Origin: a bacterium
GTDB taxonomy: Bacteria; SM23-31; JAUVVT01
DNA length: 12,591 nucleotides
NCBI GenBank assembly: GCA_030616165.1
Contig: JAUWXV010000096.1
Location: forward strand, 1-12,591
Reading direction: 5' to 3'
Shown here piece by piece: positions 5,787 through 12,178 of the stretch. The notes below the pieces were generated by a model, which was given only the letters and a program-made list of their open reading frames with translations, searched no databases and had not been told where the DNA came from. Numbering within the stretch: the stretch's first letter is position 1; each line of letters starts with the position of its first letter. The position numbers and the translations under genes are program-made.

Positions 5787-6935
5787 CTAATTTATTTTTT
5801 TATCCATATCCGAATATATCTCCTCTATATTACAATAAGGTTTCGGAGGTTTTCCCCTTTCTACCAGTCTGAGGAGGTCTCCATATTTATAATTTTTAAA
5901 AGCCACTATTCCCTTTCCGCTGATATATAAAAGAGCAGTCAGATTTGCAAATTGGACAGCCTCTTCAATTTTAAGATTTCCGCTTTTAAAACTATTTAAA
6001 TTTTTCAATATATAGATATTGAACCCGGCTCTAAAAGAATCTCCTGCCCCCACCGCATCAACTGCCTTCATTGAAGAATAATAATTTTCAATGAACCTTG
6101 TAATCACACCTTTTGGAGGGGAAAAATATTTTATTATCACATAATCTTTAGAAGTTACAGCAAAAATCCTTGAATCTTCAGCATTTTTCCAGAACTTTCT
6201 TTGAAGATATTCTAAAAATGCGTATGCTTTTGATATTTCATCGCTTTGTGGAGCAGAATCAACTTCATACCTTCGGTTCATCAATTCTACTTCATCATTA
6301 CTGCACATAAATAGATGCGCATCATAAAGAGAAGGCTTAAGAAGGTCATATTTCTCGGATTTATTGGTGTATGTATGAGTATCGACCATAACAATCGACC
6401 CAATCCCTTTTATCCACACAATCATTTCGGCAAGATTTTTACCCTCATTCCTATCTGCACCTCTATCAAAAAGCCCGCTGTATCCTATCTGTACAATTTT
6501 CGGTTTTAAAGAGTGTAGTTTGTCTTTTATTTCTTCAGTCATATCAAAATATCTTCCAGCCCCCTCAAAAAACGCAATAGGTCCCCTTTTTCCCCCTTCA
6601 CCTTTTGGGATTATTGATACATCTGTATGCCATCCTGTCTTTATAATCCCTTCAGTATCTATTCCATATTTTTTCATCCCATTAACGAAGAACTCACCTT
6701 CATAATCATCGCCGATGTAACCCATAACCCCTGTTTTAACTCCCAGAGCATTTGCCGGCAACACGGCATTACCCGCTCCGCCATAATGAGAACTCTCAAT
6801 CTGCTTTCTGCTTAATCTTGGCTTATGGTGGACTACTCCTAAGGCACCTTCTTTAATATCATGCTTCCTTATATCCACAGGTTCCTTCACATCATCCACC
6901 AATACCGATATACATAAGAAATCTACCTTCCCCAT
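5787..6935 (-). CDS. PfkB-family carbohydrate kinase
   Basis: Predicted ATP-dependent kinase of the ribokinase/PfkB superfamily, cytoplasmic, substrate unknown. HYGGAGNAVLPANALG (50-65) is the N-terminal substrate-side signature. GYIGDDYEGEFFVNGMKKYGID (72-93) is typical of sugar kinases. The C-terminal signature AVDAVGAGDSFRAGF (291-305) supplies the GAGD anion hole and the catalytic base Asp299. At 382 aa it is longer than most PfkB sugar kinases (about 300-330), with extra residues before GGAGN and a tail after about 345. The ATG has no recognisable SD. The nearest upstream gene is a D-lyxose-isomerase-like cupin, 307 bp away across a repeat, so a ketose such as xylulose or fructose is a reasonable guess for the substrate. 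A nucleoside or another sugar is equally possible from sequence alone. Confidence 0.88.
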   Translation of the reverse strand: MGKVDFLCISVLVDDVKEPVDIRKHDIKEGALGVVHHKPRLSRKQIESSHYGGAGNAVLPANALGVKTGVMGYIGDDYEGEFFVNGMKKYGIDTEGIIKTGWHTDVSIIPKGEGGKRGPIAFFEGAGRYFDMTEEIKDKLHSLKPKIVQIGYSGLFDRGADRNEGKNLAEMIVWIKGIGSIVMVDTHTYTNKSEKYDLLKPSLYDAHLFMCSNDEVELMNRRYEVDSAPQSDEISKAYAFLEYLQRKFWKNAEDSRIFAVTSKDYVIIKYFSPPKGVITRFIENYYSSMKAVDAVGAGDSFRAGFNIYILKNLNSFKSGNLKIEEAVQFANLTALLYISGKGIVAFKNYKYGDLLRLVERGKPPKPYCNIEEIYSDMDKKIN

Positions 6936-7242
6936 AATATGAAACTTAAAGTCTTTTGTGCGAATTTCTTAAGGCTGAAAATCTTAAAATTTACCGATGG
7001 TTTTTATTAACTTGATATATTCACAAATCCTGTCCTTGTCATTCTAAAACAATAACTGTCATTCCGAACTCGTTTCGGAATCTATCTTTAGATTTCATAT
7101 TAGATCCTGAAACAAGTTCAGGATGACAATAGTAGCAGCACTCAACCTTGTTTCAAAGATAATTCTATAGTAATTTTAATAATATTAATATTGTACCTAA
7201 TAAAACAAAGAATTTTATGAATTATTCAGGTAAATAAATTCC
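6936..7242. other. 307-bp intergenic region with one composite repeat
   Basis: No gene is supported. The centre (7057-7128) is an inverted repeat listed separately. The flanks (6936-7056 and 7129-7242) are AT-rich with no recognisable ORF, RNA gene or convincing promoter; the kinase promoter may lie in 6936-7056. Confidence 0.65.
7057..7128. repeat. Inverted pair of TGTCATTCCGAA-type hairpins (family C)
   Basis: Two 28-nt arms (7057-7084 and 7101-7128, the second inverted) match at 23 of 28 positions and are separated by 16 bp. Each arm is itself a hairpin: ATTCCGAA/TTCGGAAT around CTCGT on the left, and ATCCTGAA/TTCAGGAT around CTTGT on the right. Of the five differences, four form two compensatory base-pair changes and the fifth is in the loop. 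There is no T-tract. Similar TGTCATTCCGAA strings are widespread intergenic repeats in bacteria. Confidence 0.85.
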
Positions 7243-8010
7243 CTATACCATCCTTTTAATACCTGGATGAAGATACAAGTCGAGTTCATCCCTGCTTCTT
7301 GTTGAGGCCTCCGTATATACAGCACCGCCAGTTCCTCCCACAATAAGATGAAATGTGTTTGTCGGTAAATGGACAATATCTCCAAACTTGAAAACATATT
7401 CTCTGGCAAACTTGACCTGATTATGCTCATCCGGAATTGGACGAACGGGATTTATCGTATGCTCACCCTCCCTACATGGAATCCACAATGAAGCCGACCC
7501 ATAATGAAAACGGAAAGCCTCTTCCTTACCCTTAATTTTCACTGCTACTCCCTTAAGTTCATCCGGGACAGTAAAGTCTTTTATACCAGTGGTCTTTAAT
7601 ATTGCATACATATAGTCAGATGGAAATTCATCTTTTAAACCAACAAATCCCTTTGCTTTTTCATTCATATCGATAAAACCTTCAGGGATATCATACCCCG
7701 GAGGAATCACCAGAACACTCACATGGGAATGCCAGGTTAAAACCTGCCCCTCAAGAGTCATCAGAACTTTCCTGCATTCATCCTCATTTACAAATGTAAT
7801 CAATCCAACACCGGTCCTTTTGAATTTTTCATAGTCTCCTCCGGATAGGAAATAATCCACAATCTCGATATATTTATAGATTATTTCTCTGTATCTCCCC
7901 GTATTAACATCGAGTACTCTTTTGGCTTTATAGCCCGACCTCTGGAAAAGTTCCCAGTATTCTAATTGAGCTTTTAATTCATTTTCTTCGTTTAATTCGT
8001 TTGACTTCAT
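7243..8010 (-). CDS. D-lyxose isomerase-like cupin protein with insertion
   Basis: Cupin protein of 255 aa resembling D-lyxose ketol-isomerases, metal enzymes that interconvert D-lyxose with D-xylulose and often D-mannose with D-fructose. Matches to the family are GVGLITFVNEDECRKVLMTL (67-86); GQVLTWHSH, giving His94 and His96; KEEAFRFHYGSASLWIP (162-178) with Glu164; GDIVHLPTNTFHLI (210-223) with His221; and the C-terminal ASTRSRDELD...HPGIKR. These form the expected two-His, Glu, His metal site. In typical members the second His and the Glu are about 11 residues apart; here they are 68 apart, from an in-frame insertion at about 97-160 that I do not recognise. The ATG at 8010 follows GGGG at 8020-8017. 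A longer reading from 8112 would overlap mrfB and translate the repeat palindrome, so it was rejected. The substrate is uncertain. Confidence 0.78.
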   Translation of the reverse strand: MKSNELNEENELKAQLEYWELFQRSGYKAKRVLDVNTGRYREIIYKYIEIVDYFLSGGDYEKFKRTGVGLITFVNEDECRKVLMTLEGQVLTWHSHVSVLVIPPGYDIPEGFIDMNEKAKGFVGLKDEFPSDYMYAILKTTGIKDFTVPDELKGVAVKIKGKEEAFRFHYGSASLWIPCREGEHTINPVRPIPDEHNQVKFAREYVFKFGDIVHLPTNTFHLIVGGTGGAVYTEASTRSRDELDLYLHPGIKRMV

Positions 8011-8016
8011 AATAAT

Positions 8017-8020
8017 CCCC
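8017..8020 (-). promoter_or_regulatory. Ribosome binding site that decides the cupin start
   Basis: Minus-strand GGGG(A) six bases before the ATG at 8010. It supports this start over the upstream in-frame ATG at 8112, which lies inside mrfB. Confidence 0.5.
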
Positions 8021-8050
8021 AGTTTAATAAAACCAATGAAAATCATCACC

Positions 8051-8079
8051 ATCCCGAATATTCGGGATAATAGTAAGTT
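8051..8079. repeat. Short palindrome with family-A flank
   Basis: ATCCCGAATATTCGGGAT (8051-8068) is a perfect 18-bp palindrome in the 70-bp gap between mrfB and the cupin gene. It overlaps ATAATAGTAAGTT (8067-8079), identical to 13 bases at 1972-1984 in the 145-bp element. There too, that sequence directly follows a palindrome ending in GGGATAGGGA. It is probably a decayed or minimal copy of the centre and right half of that element. Confidence 0.65.
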
Positions 8080-8080
8080 C

Positions 8081-8932
8081 TCACACATATCCAGTAAACA
8101 TATAGAGAACAAGTTCGCTCATTGTTACAAGGTCAAAAATGTTATGACATAATATAGACCTAATTTTAGAAAAATTGGCAGTCCTAACAAATTCATGATA
8201 CACATCGGGGATTTCTTCTCCTGGTATATCATCTACTCTGTATCTTTTCAATATATTCCTTTCGAGAGTCTGAAGTTTACAGTCCGGAAGATACTCTTTC
8301 CATCTCCTTCGCGATTCGTGAAGTGTATCGAAATGTGGAAAATCAGGGTCAAAGCGAACATTATAAAGAAATCCTCTCTCCATAAGATATGGATAATCAA
8401 ACGATTTTCCGTTAAAAGTAACAATTAGTTTAAACCTTCTCATTAAATTTTCAAGATAAACAAGTATTGGTTTTTCCTCGGTGTAGTCTCTTGCAAACAA
8501 CTGCTCAAATGTAAAATCATTATCTTTAAAATACATAAGCCCAATAAGAAAAATCGGACTGCTGGTAAGACCACAGGTCTCTAAATCTATAAATAGTGCT
8601 TCTTCACACTCTATACTAAAAAATTTGCGCATATCTTTATGAAGCAGATCCAAATTACCGCTATATCCCCCTGTTTTAAAAGTAAATTTATATCTTGATA
8701 CAAATTGTTCTGAATTTTCCATTAATTCTTTTAATCTTTTCAATATTTTTAAAAAAGAGCCCTTTTCGTTACTAACTACTTCACCCTTAAGAAATTTTTC
8801 TATTTGAGCGTCGTCTCTTATTTTCAATTGAGAAGATTCCTTCTTTAACCGCCCGATTTCGCTCAACGGGAATACTTTAATTTCCTTACGGTTAAGTTCA
8901 GAAATTCGCCTTTTCAGTTCTTCAGATAACAT
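8081..8932 (-). CDS. mrfB: MrfB/YprB-type DEDD exonuclease
   Basis: Predicted cytoplasmic exonuclease with an RNase H-like fold (PF13482, YprB group). In B. subtilis MrfB works with the helicase MrfA to repair mitomycin C damage outside the UvrABC pathway. Visible catalytic residues are Asp116 and Glu118 in LFIDLET, Asp179 in TFNGKSFDYP, and Asp267 in HNIFDLVTM with His263 four residues before it. FPHFDTLHESRRRW (198-211) and DCKLQTLERNIL (217-228) are characteristic of YprB. At 283 aa the protein stops just after the nuclease domain, whereas as I recall B. subtilis YprB is over 400 aa with a TPR-like C-terminus. The first 80 residues are charged and probably helical. The ATG has AGGA nine bases upstream. 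mrfA lies directly upstream, 206 bp away across two palindromes. Confidence 0.88.
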   Translation of the reverse strand: MLSEELKRRISELNRKEIKVFPLSEIGRLKKESSQLKIRDDAQIEKFLKGEVVSNEKGSFLKILKRLKELMENSEQFVSRYKFTFKTGGYSGNLDLLHKDMRKFFSIECEEALFIDLETCGLTSSPIFLIGLMYFKDNDFTFEQLFARDYTEEKPILVYLENLMRRFKLIVTFNGKSFDYPYLMERGFLYNVRFDPDFPHFDTLHESRRRWKEYLPDCKLQTLERNILKRYRVDDIPGEEIPDVYHEFVRTANFSKIRSILCHNIFDLVTMSELVLYMFTGYV

Positions 8933-9138
8933 AATCTCTTGTCCTAATATGAATACTTACTTCTTTTGAAAGATAGTCTGGCATAAAGTTGTAATTATAC
9001 AGGGACACGCCTCTGCGTGTCCCTACAAGGTTCTGTAAGCAAAAATAAATATTTTGAGAAATTGTATTTATTTCAGTAGTAGAGACATGCCATGGCATGT
9101 CTCTACTATATGCCGTGTCATTTTTAAAAGAAAGTGGG
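8933..9138. other. mrfA-mrfB intergenic region
   Basis: No gene is present. It contains the 9001-9108 hairpin pair listed separately. A degenerate hairpin at 8959-8977 (ACTTCTTT around TG with AAAGATAGT) resembles a decayed family-A unit. AAAAGAAAGT at 9126-9135 resembles a lone family-A right arm next to the mrfA stop. Confidence 0.5.
9001..9108. repeat. Two related GGGACACGCC/GAGACATGCC palindromes (family B)
   Basis: The first hairpin (9001-9024) has 10-bp arms, AGGGACACGC and its complement, with a CTCT loop. The second (9077-9108) is a perfect 32-bp palindrome centred on CCATGG; its inner arm AGAGACATGC differs from the first at two positions, and both paired bases changed too. About 52 bp of AT-rich spacer separates them. 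CCCTACA at the inner end of the first links it to the 5615-5756 element. No T-tract follows on either strand. Confidence 0.75.
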
Positions 9139-11442
9139 CTAAATAATCAGTTCCATAATAATCTTAGTAGCCCTTTTATCCGGATAAAACCATCCCCCTT
9201 TCCCATCGGAATCCCGGTATACAACATTTCTGAGGTCACTTGCTCCCACACAGGATGGACAGCCATTTTCACAATCACAACCCATTAGCAAATCATATCC
9301 CATATTCAACACATCTTCAATCAATTCAAATCCCTTTTCGGAAAAACCGAGTCCCCCGGGATATTTGTCGAATACATAAATCCCCGGAGATGCAGGATTT
9401 TTGATATCAATCGTCCCGCCTATATCATTCTTATCGCACATAGAAAGAATTGGAAGTGTAGCGAGCATAAGATTCTTAATCCCTACCAGACCATCTGCAG
9501 GTCGAACTCCAAGACTTAGTATATATTCGAAGTCCAGTGTCGAAAAGTCAAGCCATACCGAAGCTGTCTCCATTTTTTGTTCTGGAAGCTCAAGTTTCTC
9601 CATACCAAATCTTTCTAACGTATAAAATTTTATCTTTGCAAATGAAAAAACAGAAAACAAAACCTCGACATTTCCAAAAAAGGCAAATATATTTTTAATT
9701 TTTTTATCGCCCCTTTTTTCAATAACTTTTATTGCAGAATAGGTTACTGGCTGGGTATAATAATCCAGATTGCATTTTTTGACATAAGCAATTTTTCTGG
9801 TTATATCTAAATTATGTACAAGATAACTCTCACCTTCCTGAATATATATTGCCCCAGGATGCACTAAAAGAAAGGCGCTGGGAAAATCAACTGTACCGAT
9901 TACATTTCTGCTCTCCTCCATTTCTACAATAGAGATGTTATCTCCAGAAGCGGTTCTCAAGTTGTTCTTTGCAGATGGGCTTTCCCCTCTTGACCAATAC
10001 CACCTGTTTTGAATTCCTTTAACATACCCCTCGTCTTCAAGGATATTAATCAATTCATCTGTTAAAGGACCAAAATACTGCGTATCACTCTCACAAAGTG
10101 GAATCTCGTATGCAGCACAGCTGAGGTGTCCTGCTAAAATATAGGGATTGTAAGGGTCAATTACCGCATTCTCTGGGTCAGAATCAAAATAATATGCCGG
10201 ATGATTTATAAAATACTGGTCAATAGGGTCATCGTATGCGACAATTATTACCATGCTTTCTGATTTTGTTCTTCCTGCCCGCCCGGACTGCTGCCAAACA
10301 CTCGTTATGCTCCCAGGATAACCAACTATTATGCAGGCATCAAGTGTCCCTATATCTATTCCGAGTTCGAGTGCATTAGTGCAGGTCACACCGAGAAGTT
10401 TCCCATTAAAAAGTAATTCTTCAATCTTCCTTCTCTCTTCAGGAAGATAACCCCCCCGATATGAGCGTACCGATTCTGTATTAAAGTTTTTCCTCTTTTT
10501 TAAATATTCAATGGTATATTTATAAAGAATTTCTGCAACAATCCTTGTACGGGCAAATGCTATTGTCTGGATTTTTTTTTCTATCAGTTTCGAAAATATT
10601 TTTTGTGCCTGAATATTCGTGCTTTTCCTGACATTCTCTTTTTTTCTATCTATAGGAGGGTTCCAGAATACAAAAGTCTTTTCTCCTTTTGGAGAACCAT
10701 CATTTTTAATAATTTTCATCTTTTTCCCGCTCAGTTTTTCCGCCAGTTCAACCGGGTTTGCAATAGTTGCCGAACAGCATATATATTGTGGAGAGGTTCT
10801 ATAATAGTCTGCGATTCGATTTAATCTTCTTAAGACCTGGGCAGTATTTGAGCCGAAGACTCCGCGATAAACATGAATCTCATCAAGTACAATATATTTC
10901 AATCTTCCAAAAAATTGAGCCCATTTAACATGATTGGGCAGGATTGAATAATGAAGCATATCCGGGTTAGTAAGCAAAATCGACGAATTTGTCCTGACCT
11001 TTTTCCTTTTATGTTGGGGTGTGTCTCCATCATAGGTTTCTGCTTTTATTCTGTCTCCGAATATTCTAAAAGTAAAGAGATTTAAATTCTTTAGTTGGTC
11101 CTGGGCAAGTGCCTTGGTCGGAAATATATAGAGTGCTTTATCATCAGGATTTGAAATTAAATTTTCAATAATTGGAATATTGTAACAAAGTGTCTTACCG
11201 CTTGCAGTTGAGGTTACAATAACCAAATTTTCTCCCTTACGAATTCTATTGACTGCATCTGCCTGATGAGTATAAAGTCTCTTTATGCCAAATTCGAGAA
11301 GCAGTTCCTCTAATTTTTTGGGCAGATGATTAGATAAATTACCATACTTTGCCTCTCTTTTTTCAATTCTCTTAATGAAAATAATTTGACCTTCGTAATC
11401 AGGACTACTTTTCAACTCCTTAATAATTTCATCTGAATTCAT
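9139..11442 (-). CDS. mrfA: MrfA/YprA-type DEXH helicase with DUF1998 domain
   Basis: Predicted ATP-dependent DNA helicase; B. subtilis MrfA is a 3'-5' helicase that, with the nuclease MrfB, repairs mitomycin C lesions. At 767 aa it is family length. Motifs in order are YTHQADAV (57-64); Walker A TSTASGKT with Lys83; FPTKALAQDQ (107-116); TNPDMLH (158-164); Walker B DEIH (187-190); SAT (224-226); SYRGGYLPEERR (327-338); TNALELGIDIG (355-365); and motif VI QQSGRAGR (384-391). The C-terminal DUF1998 region (about 600-735) ends with CDCENGCPSC: Cys722, 724, 728 and 731 form the four-cysteine metal site. The preceding FDKYPGGLGFSEKG is also typical. The ATG lacks an SD. The adjacent mrfB supports the assignment over other DUF1998 helicases such as DISARM components; no methylase or phospholipase D gene is nearby. 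Confidence 0.92.
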   Translation of the reverse strand: MNSDEIIKELKSSPDYEGQIIFIKRIEKREAKYGNLSNHLPKKLEELLLEFGIKRLYTHQADAVNRIRKGENLVIVTSTASGKTLCYNIPIIENLISNPDDKALYIFPTKALAQDQLKNLNLFTFRIFGDRIKAETYDGDTPQHKRKKVRTNSSILLTNPDMLHYSILPNHVKWAQFFGRLKYIVLDEIHVYRGVFGSNTAQVLRRLNRIADYYRTSPQYICCSATIANPVELAEKLSGKKMKIIKNDGSPKGEKTFVFWNPPIDRKKENVRKSTNIQAQKIFSKLIEKKIQTIAFARTRIVAEILYKYTIEYLKKRKNFNTESVRSYRGGYLPEERRKIEELLFNGKLLGVTCTNALELGIDIGTLDACIIVGYPGSITSVWQQSGRAGRTKSESMVIIVAYDDPIDQYFINHPAYYFDSDPENAVIDPYNPYILAGHLSCAAYEIPLCESDTQYFGPLTDELINILEDEGYVKGIQNRWYWSRGESPSAKNNLRTASGDNISIVEMEESRNVIGTVDFPSAFLLVHPGAIYIQEGESYLVHNLDITRKIAYVKKCNLDYYTQPVTYSAIKVIEKRGDKKIKNIFAFFGNVEVLFSVFSFAKIKFYTLERFGMEKLELPEQKMETASVWLDFSTLDFEYILSLGVRPADGLVGIKNLMLATLPILSMCDKNDIGGTIDIKNPASPGIYVFDKYPGGLGFSEKGFELIEDVLNMGYDLLMGCDCENGCPSCVGASDLRNVVYRDSDGKGGWFYPDKRATKIIMELII

Positions 11443-11501
11443 GAGAATATATTATCCAATAACACACTAATTATACTCTATTTCTTAAAGAAATCATAAG
11501 C

Positions 11502-11523
11502 AGGACAGACATTCCTGTCTGTC
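11502..11523. repeat. Short hairpin between nadD and mrfA
   Basis: GACAGAC (11504-11510) pairs with GTCTGTC (11517-11523) around ATTCCT, preceded by CAG. It resembles the GGGACA-type hairpins at 9001-9024 but is shorter. No T-tract follows on the minus strand, so a terminator for nadD is not convincing. The rest of the 103-bp gap is featureless and AT-rich. Confidence 0.6.
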
Positions 11524-11545
11524 GATGTTTAAATTATTATTTTAA

Positions 11546-12121
11546 TTAACTCTTATAAAAACCCTTTTTCAGAATATACTCTTCAACAGCAGGATGAACA
11601 AGATATTTTATAGATTTTCCTTCTCTCACCCTTTCTCTAATCTGGGTGGATGAGATTGATATTTCGGGAGAATCAGAGAATATTACCTTATCGGAATATA
11701 TAATCTTTTTACCGTTGTCCTCATGATTCGGACGCCTTGCAACAACTATGTTTGAAAGCCTGATAATCTCATCAGGGTCTTTCCAGGTAGGAAATTCCTT
11801 CAAACTGTCTCCTCCAATGATAAAATAAATTTCATCATCCCCTTTAGAAAATTCTTTCAAAGTATCAACGGTAAAAGAGACATTTTCTTCGTTTATTTCA
11901 ATATCTGAAATCTCAAATTTGGGATTATCTCTAATAGATAGTTTAACCATTTCCCATCTGTCTTTTTTATCTGTCATCTTTACATTCTTTTTATGAGGCG
12001 GTAAAGCAGCCGGAACAAATATAATCTTTTTTAACCCCCAACTTTCTCTAATCCATTCCGCAATAATTAAATGTCCCACGTGTATAGGATCAAAAGTTCC
12101 ACCCAGTAAACCAATCTTCAT
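11546..12121 (-). CDS. nadD: Nicotinate-nucleotide adenylyltransferase (NadD)
   Basis: Cytoplasmic enzyme that joins nicotinate mononucleotide to AMP from ATP, making deamido-NAD+, an essential step of NAD synthesis. At 191 aa it is the normal length. GGTFDPIHVGH (7-17) is the nucleotidyltransferase signature, with the HxGH His14 and His17. VPAALPPHKK (36-45) and VSFTVDTL (81-88) contact the nicotinate nucleotide. IIGGDSLKEFPTWKD (101-115) follows, and ISSTQIRER (156-164) is the ATP-binding ISSTxIR motif. The ATG start places the signature at the usual position, but the upstream region is only A/T with no SD. bamD ends 57 bp upstream, close enough for one transcript. The usual downstream partner rsfS is absent here. 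NadD is preferred over phosphopantetheine adenylyltransferase because of the length and the GGD(S)L motif. Confidence 0.96.
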   Translation of the reverse strand: MKIGLLGGTFDPIHVGHLIIAEWIRESWGLKKIIFVPAALPPHKKNVKMTDKKDRWEMVKLSIRDNPKFEISDIEINEENVSFTVDTLKEFSKGDDEIYFIIGGDSLKEFPTWKDPDEIIRLSNIVVARRPNHEDNGKKIIYSDKVIFSDSPEISISSTQIRERVREGKSIKYLVHPAVEEYILKKGFYKS

Positions 12122-12178
12122 TTTAAAATTTTAATTTTTTTAAATTCCCATTCAAAAGACAAGTGTCGTAATATACAA

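Noticed and set aside
8011-8112. Upstream in-frame ATG giving a 289-aa cupin protein
   Set aside because: The extra 34 residues overlap the end of mrfB, translate the repeat palindrome at 8051-8068 and match nothing in the family. The ATG at 8010 has a GGGG motif at good spacing.
5391-9038. A 13-base match, TTACAGAACCTTG at 5391-5403 and inverted at 9026-9038
   Set aside because: One such match is expected by chance in a window of this size and composition, and the flanks do not align.
5458-9108. CRISPR array suggested by repeated palindromes
   Set aside because: Copies are few, unevenly spaced, in mixed orientation, of several families, and separated by genes.
9139-11442. DISARM-type defence gene, because of the DUF1998 helicase
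   Set aside because: Helicase and DUF1998 are in one protein paired with a YprB nuclease; no methylase, phospholipase D or other defence gene is present.
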